NCBI GenBank assembly: GCA_947494925.1
Contig: CANLWS010000001.1
Location: 434,001-498,000 of the forward strand
From: an uncultured Alteromonadaceae bacterium
GTDB lineage: Bacteria; Pseudomonadota; Gammaproteobacteria; Enterobacterales; Alteromonadaceae
Direction of reading: 5' to 3'
DNA length: 64,000 nt
Made by a program: the position numbers and the translations under genes. The notes beneath the pieces were generated by a model. That model made no database searches. It was not told where the DNA came from and saw only the letters and a program-made list of their open reading frames with translations. Positions within the stretch are counted from its first letter, which is position 1; every line of letters starts with the position of its first letter. This document shows positions 54,098-62,501 of the stretch, piece after piece.

Positions 54098-55225
54098 ATG
54101 ACAATGCTCATGGATAACACTTTGCTTGCTCAAAATGTGAGGCTGTCGCAAGAGGGCGATCATGACGCATTCGGTCGATTGATATTGATGACCCAAAACA
54201 CCATCACCAGTATCGCACTGTCAATAGTCAAAGATCTTGATTGCAGCGAAGACGTCGCACAAAAGGCGTACATAACGGCCTGGCATAAAATTCATGACTT
54301 AAAAAATCCCCACAGTTTTTTGCCCTGGCTCAGGCAAATTACCCGTAACATTGCGAAAAATTATTTGCGGGATAACAAGGTTTCTCAACGCCTGACAAGT
54401 CAAGACGCCGAAACGCTGCTAGCGCAGTTTTGCGATAGTACCAACGAACCAGAAATGACTGTTGAAAGAGAACAGATATCGGCGCTTATTGGTGAGTTTA
54501 TCAGTCAGATGCCGTCCGAGAGCAGGGAACTGGTTTTACTCTACTACCGAGAACAGCAAAACACTGCTCAAGTTGCCGAATTATTGGGTATCTCTGAGAC
54601 AAACGCCCGTAAACGCTTGTCTCGTGCGCGTGCTGCCTTAAAACAGGATATTCTCGCTGTTTATGGAAAGTGGTTGTTGAGCACAGTTCCCACCGTCACA
54701 TTTAGTAGTGCTGTGTTGACAGGTATGGGATTCAGTAGCCCGGTTGCTGCAGCTTCGTTGGCAACCACAATGACGGGTTCCAAAAGTGGTCTTTTGACAA
54801 AACTGGTTACCTTATTGAGTGGTGCGATGATTGGGTCGCTAATGGGGGTACTAGCTGTATTCCTATCGAGTAAAATCGTTATCCGCAAGCTTAAGGATCA
54901 GGATGCAAAACGCCTTGTTATAACCTACCGCAACTACATGATTGGTTGGTTGTTTTTTAGTGGGATATTGTTAGCTATTGCCTATGAAATGACAGCTGGA
55001 TGGTGGGCCCCAGTGCTTGTTTACCTCATTTTCAGTGTTGGAATGATCAAGTATATGTATAACTTACGTCAAATAATCAACAAACACATTTTCTCGAATT
55101 CAGCCGACAATTGGCGGCAAACCATTGCCAAATTATGCAGTATGTTGGGCACAACATTAGGCATTGCTGGCGGCTTTGCCGGGCTGATTATTGGGCTGGT
55201 CAATTCGGGTCGGTTGGTCTGGTAA
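54098..55225 (+). CDS. ECF-type sigma factor fused to a membrane domain
   Basis: About 375 residues. The N-terminal half is an extracytoplasmic-function sigma factor: region 2 (DAFGRLILMTQNTITSIALSI, DCSEDVAQKAYITAWHKI, PHSFLPWLRQITRNIAKNYLR) and region 4 (MPSESRELVLLYY, TAQVAELLGISETNARKRLSRAR). After about residue 195 there follow four or five membrane helices (ATTMTGSKSGLLTKLVTLLSG onward) in place of an anti-sigma gene. ATG 54098 is 5 bp beyond the hydrolase stop; GTG 54089, overlapping that stop, is an alternative. A built-in membrane tether for the sigma factor is the simplest reading. Confidence 0.85.
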   Translation: MTMLMDNTLLAQNVRLSQEGDHDAFGRLILMTQNTITSIALSIVKDLDCSEDVAQKAYITAWHKIHDLKNPHSFLPWLRQITRNIAKNYLRDNKVSQRLTSQDAETLLAQFCDSTNEPEMTVEREQISALIGEFISQMPSESRELVLLYYREQQNTAQVAELLGISETNARKRLSRARAALKQDILAVYGKWLLSTVPTVTFSSAVLTGMGFSSPVAAASLATTMTGSKSGLLTKLVTLLSGAMIGSLMGVLAVFLSSKIVIRKLKDQDAKRLVITYRNYMIGWLFFSGILLAIAYEMTAGWWAPVLVYLIFSVGMIKYMYNLRQIINKHIFSNSADNWRQTIAKLCSMLGTTLGIAGGFAGLIIGLVNSGRLVW

Positions 55226-55229
55226 ACGC

Positions 55230-55259
55230 AAAAACGCACTATCAAAATAGTGCGTTTTT
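55230..55259. terminator. Bidirectional terminator between sigma-factor and peroxiredoxin genes
   Basis: AAAAACGCACTAT (55230-55242) is fully complementary to ATAGTGCGTTTTT (55247-55259), loop CAAA. The T and A tails serve both strands; it lies between convergent genes. Confidence 0.85.
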
Positions 55260-55274
55260 AAAAAATCTATTGAA

Positions 55275-55748
55275 TTACAAAGACTTCAACATGCTTTCGG
55301 CATCGCTGACTTCGAAGCGACCTGGATCTTCAATATTGAGTTTTCTGACCACACCGTCTTCCACCAGCATGCTATACCGAACTGAGCGGATCCCGCCGAA
55401 ATCATCGGTGTCCATATCCAGCCCAATGCTCTCTGTGAAATGACCATTACCATCTGCCAACATGATGAGTTCATCAGCATTATTTTGTTTTCCCCAGGCA
55501 TCCATGACAAAAGCATCGTTCACTGACAAACAAATAATACTGTCGACACCTTTGGCTTTTATTTTGTCAGCCAAAGCCACATAACCTGGAAGGTGAGCTT
55601 TGGAGCAGGTGGGAGTGAATGCACCCGGAACCGCAAACAACACCACCTTCTTGTCTGCAAACAAGTTGTTGGAATGGGGATGTTTCATATCACCATTGTC
55701 TAACAGATTAAATGTCGCTTCGGGTAAACTTGCGCCTACTGTTATCAT
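55275..55748 (-). CDS. Prx5-type peroxiredoxin
   Basis: A thiol peroxidase of 157 residues that reduces hydroperoxides in the cytoplasm. The peroxidatic cysteine is C48 in PGAFTPTCS, with the conserved arginine in GGIRSVRYSMLV. An AhpC/TSA fold of the Prx5 subgroup (as in human PRDX5) is clear from FAVPGAFTPTCSKAHLPGY. A second cysteine occurs at SIICLSVND, which may act as the resolving one. The reductant (glutathione/glutaredoxin or thioredoxin) is not evident. It is read in the same direction as rsmJ, 19 bp downstream of it. Confidence 0.93.
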   Translation of the reverse strand: MITVGASLPEATFNLLDNGDMKHPHSNNLFADKKVVLFAVPGAFTPTCSKAHLPGYVALADKIKAKGVDSIICLSVNDAFVMDAWGKQNNADELIMLADGNGHFTESIGLDMDTDDFGGIRSVRYSMLVEDGVVRKLNIEDPGRFEVSDAESMLKSL

Positions 55749-55767
55749 TTAGTTCTCCTGAAAACCT

Positions 55768-56541
55768 TTATAAGTTCGTTAAATATACGTCGAATCTGTG
55801 CTTCTTACTCGAAATTGCCATATTTGGTTCACGGTCAGCTAGCCAAGGGGCTGAGTCAGGTCGTTTCACTACAACACGCTTTTTAGCTAAAGACAATGCT
55901 GGTTCGAGCAATTTATCAGCATCTTGATCTGGACCAAGCAATTGCTGGAATATTTTCATTTCTTTTTTCACTGCTGCTGATTTCTTTCTGTGAGGAAACA
56001 TAGGATCAAGATAAACCACGTCTGGTTGAACACCCATCCAATTAGACAACAACTCATTGCTGACACCGTGAAACAATTGCATACGTTGCGGTAACCAGTC
56101 ACTCAATTCAGCTTGGAGCTGACTTCTTTGCAAAGCATCGTCTAGAAGCGCTGCCACAACAGGTGACCGTTCGATCATATCTACCCTGCATCCAAGGCTC
56201 GCCAGAACAAAAGCATCCCGTCCAAGTCCGGCGGTTGCATCCAGTACGCGAGGCAAATCCTGTCCCTTAACACCCACCGCCTTGGCAATCGCTTCTTTTC
56301 GGCCTCCACCATGTAAACGCCGGAAGGTCAGAGCATCAGACGCAAAATCCACGAATACTGCACCCATTTTTGGTTCGTCCAACTGTCTGAGTTCCAATCT
56401 TGATCCCGACAACACTAATCCCAAACCACTGACTAGACTCTCTGTTATTGTGAAGCCCCATTTTTCCGCCAACTGGCTGGCATTGTTCAAAGTATGTTCT
56501 GAGCTATCCGAAGAAACTAACAAAGGAATTTGCTCATGCAT
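55768..56541 (-). CDS. rsmJ: 16S rRNA (guanine-N2)-methyltransferase RsmJ
   Basis: Methylates G1516 of 16S rRNA with S-adenosylmethionine. The SAM-binding segment [22 protein letters not shown] and the [21 protein letters not shown] catalytic loop identify it. About 257 residues. The start at 56541 is favoured by GGAGG at 9 bp; an ATG at 56547 would put the site only 3 bp away. The gene starts inside the 3' end of recG. The rsmJ 3' end is a recorded site for some CRISPR-associated Tn7-like elements, but this copy is intact and has only a peroxiredoxin downstream. Confidence 0.93.
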   Translation of the reverse strand: MHEQIPLLVSSDSSEHTLNNASQLAEKWGFTITESLVSGLGLVLSGSRLELRQLDEPKMGAVFVDFASDALTFRRLHGGGRKEAIAKAVGVKGQDLPRVLDATAGLGRDAFVLASLGCRVDMIERSPVVAALLDDALQRSQLQAELSDWLPQRMQLFHGVSNELLSNWMGVQPDVVYLDPMFPHRKKSAAVKKEMKIFQQLLGPDQDADKLLEPALSLAKKRVVVKRPDSAPWLADREPNMAISSKKHRFDVYLTNL

Positions 56542-58609
56542 GACCATATTCCTCCCGCTGTCCGAGCCACCGGTTAATAATCGCCTGTGCGTGTGCAGGG
56601 TGCTGTTGCCACATATGTGGGGCCATATTCTGCACCTGTGGGATCAACTCTGCATCCCTGACCAAATCTGCAATACGCAAATCCGCCAGCCCAGTTTGCT
56701 TAGTGCCAAGCAGTTCACCTGGTCCGCGAATTTCCAGGTCCTGCTGGGCGATAAAAAACCCGTCATGAGATTCACGTAATACTGCCAGCCGCTTACTTGC
56801 TGTTTTAGACAAAGGACTTTGATACATCAAAACACAGTGGCTTTCCACCGATCCTCGCCCCACACGGCCACGTAGTTGGTGCAATTGAGCCAGGCCAAGG
56901 CGTTCCGGGTTTTCTATTATCATCAGACTGGCATTAGGCACATCTACACCTACCTCAATAACAGTCGTTGCCACAAGCAAATCAATGTGTCCTTGTTTAA
57001 AGTCATCCATAACTTGTTGCTTCTCAGGCCCTTTCAGGCGACCGTGCACCAGCCCCACCTGTAATTCCGGCAAGGCTGTTCTAAGTACAATGGCTGTATC
57101 TTCCGCTGCCTGACATTCCAAAACTTCTGATTCATCTATCAAGGTACAGACCCAATAAATTTGTCGCTTTTGCTCCAGAGCCGCTTGCTTAACACGATCG
57201 ATAACTTCCCCGCGGCGATTGTCAGGCAATACCACTGTTGTAACCGGTGTACGTCCAGGTGGCAATTCATCAATGACAGAGGTATCCAGATCAGCATAGG
57301 CTGTCATCGCAAGGGTTCTGGGAATAGGCGTTGCGGTCATGATCAATTGGTGAGGGTAGGCGCCTTGTTGCTCGCCCTTTTTACGCAGCGCAAGCCTTTG
57401 ATGAACACCAAATCGATGTTGCTCATCCACTATCACCAGTGCTAGTTTCTTATACTCTACAGTATCCTGGAATATTGCATGGGTGCCCACCAGCATATCG
57501 ATTTCTCCGCTGACCAGCTCGGCCAAAACGGATGTTCTGGTTTTACCTTTGAGTTTACCCGCTAACCAGCCTACTTTGAGACCTAGTGGTTCAAGCCATT
57601 GCCTGAAGTTGTTAGCATGTTGCTCTGCAAGTAACTCTGTAGGTGCCATCAACGCCACTTGAAACCCGGTGCCGATTGCAGATAAAGCCGCCAACGCTGC
57701 CACCAGAGTCTTACCTGACCCCACATCTCCCTGAACCAGGCGCATCATAGGACTTGGTTTGAGCATATCTTGTTGTATATCTTCGACAACACGTTTTTGT
57801 GCGCCTGTAGGTTCAAACGGGAGAGCTGCCAGCAACCTTTCAATCAAACGCTGATCGGGTGAAATAACAAAACTGGCCTGTTGGTCATTCTGCTGACGTA
57901 CTTTTAATACGCTCAGGTGATGTGCAAGTAACTCTTCAATAATGAGCCTTTGTTGCGCAGGGTGTCTGCCCTCTTCGAGCAATGATAAAGCCACATCCGG
58001 AGAGGGTCGATGCACCAGGTTCAGCGCTTCAGCTAAACCCACTTGCTGGGAATACAGTCCTTCTGGTAACAGTTCTGCCAAACCACCTTTAGTTAACAAT
58101 GACAGCCCCTGGTCAGTTAAATTTCTCAAGGTTATTTGCCGAATCCCCTCGGTTGCGGGGTAAACGGGGGTCAAGGATTCCTGCAGTGGTGCAGGCTGGT
58201 CGAGATCCACCAGCTTGTATTCAGGGTGCATCATTTCCAGACCAAACTTGCCAGCTCTGACTTCACCAAAACAACGTATGGTTACACCTTTTTCAAGGCT
58301 ATTTTTTTGCGCCGCAGAAAAATGGAAAAAACGAAGTGTCAGTGTCCCGGTGCTATCACTGATCCTGACGACCAACATGCGCTTGCGACCAAATTGAATA
58401 TCACTGGACATCACCTCACCCTGCACACTGCCGTGGATAAAGGGTTTCAGGTCAGATATTGGATAAATTCGCGTCCTGTCTTCGTATCTCAGAGGTAAAT
58501 GAAAAAGCAAATCCTGGACCGTGACCAGACCCAGTTTTTGTAGTTTTTCAGCAACTTTACTTCCCACACCCTTAAGTTCAGTGACGGCTGTGTTGGCCAA
58601 TGAGCGCAT
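56534..58609 (-). CDS. recG: ATP-dependent DNA helicase RecG
   Basis: A 691-residue branch-migration helicase acting on forks and Holliday junctions. It has an N-terminal wedge/OB domain (about 1-200), Walker A in [16 protein letters not shown] box in [15 protein letters not shown], motif [14 protein letters not shown] and the [10 protein letters not shown] motif VI, then the C-terminal TRG motif region. E. coli RecG has 693 residues. In many gammaproteobacteria recG follows spoT and trmH; here a three-gene group separates them. ATG 58609 is 33 bp after the stop of the upstream peroxiredoxin-like gene. Confidence 0.96.
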   Translation of the reverse strand: MRSLANTAVTELKGVGSKVAEKLQKLGLVTVQDLLFHLPLRYEDRTRIYPISDLKPFIHGSVQGEVMSSDIQFGRKRMLVVRISDSTGTLTLRFFHFSAAQKNSLEKGVTIRCFGEVRAGKFGLEMMHPEYKLVDLDQPAPLQESLTPVYPATEGIRQITLRNLTDQGLSLLTKGGLAELLPEGLYSQQVGLAEALNLVHRPSPDVALSLLEEGRHPAQQRLIIEELLAHHLSVLKVRQQNDQQASFVISPDQRLIERLLAALPFEPTGAQKRVVEDIQQDMLKPSPMMRLVQGDVGSGKTLVAALAALSAIGTGFQVALMAPTELLAEQHANNFRQWLEPLGLKVGWLAGKLKGKTRTSVLAELVSGEIDMLVGTHAIFQDTVEYKKLALVIVDEQHRFGVHQRLALRKKGEQQGAYPHQLIMTATPIPRTLAMTAYADLDTSVIDELPPGRTPVTTVVLPDNRRGEVIDRVKQAALEQKRQIYWVCTLIDESEVLECQAAEDTAIVLRTALPELQVGLVHGRLKGPEKQQVMDDFKQGHIDLLVATTVIEVGVDVPNASLMIIENPERLGLAQLHQLRGRVGRGSVESHCVLMYQSPLSKTASKRLAVLRESHDGFFIAQQDLEIRGPGELLGTKQTGLADLRIADLVRDAELIPQVQNMAPHMWQQHPAHAQAIINRWLGQREEYGHA

Positions 58610-58642
58610 TACATCCTTAATATTGATTGAGCCAACAGGCTC

Positions 58643-59296
58643 TTATTTGGCTAGTCTGGCTGCATAATACAGCAGTTGAGGTTCAACTCTCACCTTATAA
58701 TTGGGATTCACATACTGAAACCGGATAACACCAGCAGTGTCAACCACGAACGCTGCTGGGACAGGCAGCACAACACGCTCTGATCCTTCCAGGGTTGTCA
58801 GCTTGGCGCCCAGACTGTTCCGGTATTTGCTGGCTTCTGAGTCAGGCACAAAATAACCGAGTCCGAAAGCGCGAATGGCGCTGAGATTAGCATCTGACAA
58901 ACGGACAACATCAAATCCGCTCTCTGTCTTTTGCTCTTGCAGGCGCGCAGGGACGTCGGGAGAAATGGCGATGATCTGGTAGCCTAAATCGAGAATTCTC
59001 TGTTCAACCTCCATGAGTCCCGCCATCTGGCGGTTACAATAAGGGCACCATCCTCCGCGATAAAAAATGATCACGCTGGGCCGGCTTTCAACCATGGATT
59101 GTAATCTTATATCACGGCCAAATTCAGTTTGGAGAATAACGTCAGGCACAAATTGGCCATTCAAAACAGGGGAGACGTGTTCGGGAGATTCTGCGACTTT
59201 CGAGCGATCTATTGCTTGTGTATTTGACGAAAGAAAGACCAACAATAGGATTGTCGGCAGAACGGACCAACGCTTCTCCAAAAAGTGGTAATTCAT
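58643..59296 (-). CDS. Exported peroxiredoxin-like thioredoxin-fold protein (copy A)
   Basis: A 217-residue AhpC/TSA-fold protein. A signal segment (about 12-28) leads to a thioredoxin fold with the CxxC pair C84-P-Y-C87 in FYRGGWCPYCNRQ. The motif QEQKTESGFDVVRLSDANL and the C-terminal RFQYVNPNYKVR are shared almost exactly with the protein at 60628-61257, so the two genes are paralogues. Exported peroxidase or thiol oxidoreductase activity is likely; the partner is unknown. It lies 33 bp upstream of recG and could be co-transcribed with it. Confidence 0.85.
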   Translation of the reverse strand: MNYHFLEKRWSVLPTILLLVFLSSNTQAIDRSKVAESPEHVSPVLNGQFVPDVILQTEFGRDIRLQSMVESRPSVIIFYRGGWCPYCNRQMAGLMEVEQRILDLGYQIIAISPDVPARLQEQKTESGFDVVRLSDANLSAIRAFGLGYFVPDSEASKYRNSLGAKLTTLEGSERVVLPVPAAFVVDTAGVIRFQYVNPNYKVRVEPQLLYYAARLAK

Positions 59297-59457
59297 TGAT
59301 ACTAACCTCTCCCGACGACACCTTGTCTGAGTATAAAGCGATATTTATCGAATAAACAACAAATATAAGGACGTTCAACTTCGCGCCTCAGTTAACCTTA
59401 GAGGTAAGAATATTTATCCATGACTCTCTGACACCCCTCAAGAAAGAACAGTTAAAG

Positions 59458-60327
59458 CTAATCTTGATAAAGCTCCCACTCATCTATTTCCACAAATTTA
59501 GAATCACCATAATTGGAATCTACTTGCAGCCTAATGTAACGGGCACTCAGTGCGCTTGAGAAGGGTACATTAACCGTTGATAGAGCAGACAACACATAGG
59601 TTTCAAATTCTTCGTAGTCTGAGCCATCTTCGGACGTAAGTAGTGTAATATTGCGTGGACTCCTGCCTAGCTCCAGAGACGATTGATTAATTAACAACCT
59701 CATGCCTGCGACATCAACTTGTTTACCAAAGTCGATTTCCAACCAGGGGCTGACTGCATTACCCTCACTATCTACTTTTTCAACCATCCAAATGCCACGG
59801 CCTATGGGTTGGCCAGCATCCTGGTTAACTTTTTCACGAAAAATGTGACCGTCAAATGCTGCAGTAACCACATCCTGACGATAAAAGTTACTGGCGTAAT
59901 AACTGGACTCTGTCAGACCATTTGTTCCGATCATTGCAATGTTTCCATGCTCTCCACTTGTGTTCAACTTACCGTCTATTGGCTCTTCACCCACATCATT
60001 TCCATTGGAATACATTTGAGGCAGTTTAAGGGATAGCAAAGTACAATCTTGATTATCATATTTAAACTCAACCAAGGAATTTGTGTTTCGTGAAAGCATA
60101 AGAGAGTCATACCATTTCTCACCGACCACTGAATTGACATCGAATGAAAAGTCATGAGAGTCAGTGGCGCAAACGACTTCATCGTCATCCTCACGCAACA
60201 AGACTCTGATTTGCACTATGCCATTTGAGTTCAACACCATAGTGTTAGCAATTGATTTGTAGCTCTCTGTTTCTCCCTGAGCATAAAATGTGCTCATCGC
60301 CGCCGCTAATACTAGCCTTTTCATCAC
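59458..60327 (-). CDS. Secreted protein with C-terminal discoidin (F5/8 type C) domain
   Basis: A 289-residue protein with an N-terminal signal (about 1-18). The first half (about 20-150) is unassigned, with a cysteine pair (VVCATDS, DNQDCTL). The second half, about 155-289, has the F5/8 type C look: PWLEIDFGKQVDVAGMRLL, SPRNITLLTSEDGSDYEEF and SARYIRLQVDSNYGD, ending in EIDEWELYQ. Such domains bind carbohydrates or lipids at surfaces. It is sandwiched between two peroxiredoxin-like paralogues on the same strand. Confidence 0.75.
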   Translation of the reverse strand: MMKRLVLAAAMSTFYAQGETESYKSIANTMVLNSNGIVQIRVLLREDDDEVVCATDSHDFSFDVNSVVGEKWYDSLMLSRNTNSLVEFKYDNQDCTLLSLKLPQMYSNGNDVGEEPIDGKLNTSGEHGNIAMIGTNGLTESSYYASNFYRQDVVTAAFDGHIFREKVNQDAGQPIGRGIWMVEKVDSEGNAVSPWLEIDFGKQVDVAGMRLLINQSSLELGRSPRNITLLTSEDGSDYEEFETYVLSALSTVNVPFSSALSARYIRLQVDSNYGDSKFVEIDEWELYQD

Positions 60328-60627
60328 AGTCAGTTTTCCTTTTGAAACACTTACTCTTAATTTATTTACTAGCTAAGCAATCACCGGGCCAAAAAACTAA
60401 CCCAGTTCCGAACCCCTAAAATTGGGGAGCTTTGAAATATTAAGTCTTGTTTAGAGAGGCAATCAGAGGGAAAAACAGGAAGAAGATTGCCACTAAAGGC
60501 GCTGCAATGCGGTCAATTGATTCCACAGCGAAAAAAGTGTGAAGACACAGCATGCAGGATGGTTTTTCGTTTAGTAGGGCAAGATAAAAAGTGTCTCATC
60601 CACAAGAGACAAGACACTGTTCAGAAA
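60328..60627. other. Non-coding stretch between the discoidin gene and peroxiredoxin copy B
   Basis: 300 bp without a convincing gene. On the minus strand it holds the terminator described at 60592-60611 and the promoter region for the discoidin gene. A weak CCCC/GGGG pair at 60413-60427 has only four paired bases. No repeat or transposon remnant was seen. Confidence 0.5.
60592..60611 (-). terminator. Probable terminator after peroxiredoxin copy B
   Basis: On the minus strand TGTCTC (60611-60606) pairs with GAGACA (60597-60592) across an 8-nt loop and is followed by CTTTTT. It lies 17 bp beyond the stop codon at 60628. A moderate hairpin only. Confidence 0.5.
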
Positions 60628-61257
60628 TCAGATGCTGTGCTTGGCAATTTGCAGCAGCATTTCAGCAGACATACGAACTTTGTAGTTCGGGTTAACATAG
60701 CTGAACAGAATCGTTCCTTCTTGGTCAACGATGAAAATAGCCGGGGCGGGCAGTACCGCTTTGTCGTTTGACTCATCATCTGTCAATGAAATGCCCATTT
60801 TCATTTCGTAAATTTTTTCTGTCGCCAAAGGAAGATAAAAACCAATACCAAATTGTTTTATCGCCGCTAACTTTTCATCTGACAAAAGTTGCACCGCAAA
60901 CTCAGTCTCCAGTTTTTGTTCCTGTAATCTGGCGGGGGATTCCGGTGAAATTGCCAATACCTGATAACCAAGCTCCACCAAATCTTGCTCTATATCCTTT
61001 AATTCTGCCAATTGGCGATTGCAATAAGGGCACCAACCACCACGGTAAAACAAGATAACACTAGGCTTTGTCATGACGGCAGCACGAAGACTAACAGGTG
61101 CGCCATCCGCAGTTTTTAGCGTGACATTAGGGACTGTCTGGCCGTTTAGTAATGGTGTGACGTCCTCGGCATTGTCAGCAATTTGACTTCTATCCAATGC
61201 AAAAACATGAAAAGTGCTCAGCGCAACAAGCACCAAAACGAATTGGAGTAACTTCAT
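60628..61257 (-). CDS. Exported peroxiredoxin-like thioredoxin-fold protein (copy B)
   Basis: A 209-residue paralogue of the protein at 58643-59296. The signal peptide (1-20) ends in VFA. The thiol pair is C76-P-Y-C79 in FYRGGWCPYCNRQ, and the mature part repeats the same AhpC/TSA fold with VLAISPESPARLQEQ and the C-terminal SYVNPNYKVRM. It lies about 100 bp downstream of trmH on the same strand. Whether it reduces peroxides or exchanges disulfides in the periplasm is not decided by the sequence. Confidence 0.87.
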   Translation of the reverse strand: MKLLQFVLVLVALSTFHVFALDRSQIADNAEDVTPLLNGQTVPNVTLKTADGAPVSLRAAVMTKPSVILFYRGGWCPYCNRQLAELKDIEQDLVELGYQVLAISPESPARLQEQKLETEFAVQLLSDEKLAAIKQFGIGFYLPLATEKIYEMKMGISLTDDESNDKAVLPAPAIFIVDQEGTILFSYVNPNYKVRMSAEMLLQIAKHSI

Positions 61258-61356
61258 CTTAAGGTTTCCTGAATTATAGTGGCAAGTGAGACCTGCCTTG
61301 TCTCAGCTGTATTTCAATAAATGTAAAAAAAATTTCGAGAGGTTGTTGGAAGCTGT

Positions 61357-62073
61357 TCAGATAGCTTGACTATTCTCCATCTCTTCAAGAGCAGCTTCAC
61401 TCAATTGCATGGCTTGCCACCATTTTTCGTCCGCTTCGATTTGTCCTTCGTCCCCAATATGTGGATAAGGCAAATTTTTGCGGATACACACTTTTTGCAA
61501 TTTGGGATAACCGCCTTCAAAAAGGAGCTTCTGACAATCCTGCTCAGTTAAATGCTGAGTGTCATACAATCCAGCGATTTGCCGTTGACGCTGAGCTTCG
61601 TAGAGAACTAAGGCTGCAGCAACAGACACGTTCAGAGACTGCACCATGCCGACCATAGGGATTACAATATCCTGATCAGCGAGCTCAATAGCCTCTTGAG
61701 TCGCGCCATACTTTTCCTGGCCCAGTATTATAGCCGTAGGACGGGTGTAATCCACTTCGCGAAAATCCACGGCCTGATCTGACAGATTGGTGACCAGAAC
61801 CTGCATTCCTTGTTGCTTTAAATCGCCGACTGCATTGCCAATACTGTTGTGTTGCTGAGTGTAAACCCAATTCTGGCTGCCCACGGCAGTGCCACCTCGC
61901 AAGCGGGTTTTCTCATCCCATACTGCATGTATTCGATGCACACCCACGGCATCACAACTGCGTACAACCGCAGAGATGTTGTGCGGTTTATGCACTTGCT
62001 CCATACACACAGTCAGATCAATCTGGCGCAGTTTCAGTAATTGCCGAATACGTTGATATCGCTCTGGAGACAT
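61357..62073 (-). CDS. trmH: tRNA (guanosine-18-2'-O)-methyltransferase TrmH
   Basis: A SPOUT-class methyltransferase modifying G18 in the tRNA D-loop, 238 residues. The three knot motifs are visible: NISAVVRSCDAVGV (motif 1), AIILGQEKYGAT (motif 2) and IPMVGMVQSLNVSVAAALVLYE (motif 3), plus the C-terminal extension of proteobacterial TrmH. It follows ridA and spoT in the gene order seen in other gammaproteobacteria. Confidence 0.95.
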   Translation of the reverse strand: MSPERYQRIRQLLKLRQIDLTVCMEQVHKPHNISAVVRSCDAVGVHRIHAVWDEKTRLRGGTAVGSQNWVYTQQHNSIGNAVGDLKQQGMQVLVTNLSDQAVDFREVDYTRPTAIILGQEKYGATQEAIELADQDIVIPMVGMVQSLNVSVAAALVLYEAQRQRQIAGLYDTQHLTEQDCQKLLFEGGYPKLQKVCIRKNLPYPHIGDEGQIEADEKWWQAMQLSEAALEEMENSQAI

Positions 62074-62101
62074 TATCTGGCCTGCCTTTCACACCTCAGG
62101 T

Positions 62102-62488
62102 TCATTCAGGTAATTCCATCACACCATCTATTTCTATTTGCGCACCTTTGGGAAGTTCCCGCACACCTACTGCCGCTCTGGCTGGATAGGGTTGCTCAAA
62201 GTACTGGCTCATGATTTCATTCACTTTGGCAAAGTTGCTTAAATCAATCAGGTAGATATTCACCTTGCATAAGTCATGAGTGCCGCCTCCAGCAGCTTCA
62301 CATACTGCCTTGACGTTTTCAAAAACCTGCTTCGCCTGCGCTTCAAAATCATCTGAAACCATTTCCATACTGTCTGGAACAAGTGGGATCTGGCCCGAAA
62401 GGTAGACGGTTCTGCCCGATTTGATTGCCTGGCTATAAGTACCAATAGCTTGCGGCGCATTATCAGTGTGGATAACGGACTTTGGCAT
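62102..62488 (-). CDS. ridA: RidA family reactive intermediate deaminase
   Basis: A trimeric enzyme of 128 residues that hydrolyses enamine/imine intermediates of amino-acid metabolism. The conserved arginine is in [13 protein letters not shown] and the C-terminal [11 protein letters not shown] segment is typical. AAGG precedes ATG 62488. It lies between spoT and trmH and probably belongs to the spoT transcript. Confidence 0.95.
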   Translation of the reverse strand: MPKSVIHTDNAPQAIGTYSQAIKSGRTVYLSGQIPLVPDSMEMVSDDFEAQAKQVFENVKAVCEAAGGGTHDLCKVNIYLIDLSNFAKVNEIMSQYFEQPYPARAAVGVRELPKGAQIEIDGVMELPE

Positions 62489-62501
62489 AATATTTTTAAC
62501 C

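Noticed and set aside
55768-56541. rsmJ 3' end as a second Tn7-like attachment site
   Set aside because: rsmJ is a known site for some I-F3 elements, but no terminal repeat or tns gene lies downstream of it here.
60413-60427. CCCC/GGGG pair as a terminator
   Set aside because: Only four base pairs with a 7-base loop and no adjacent T run.
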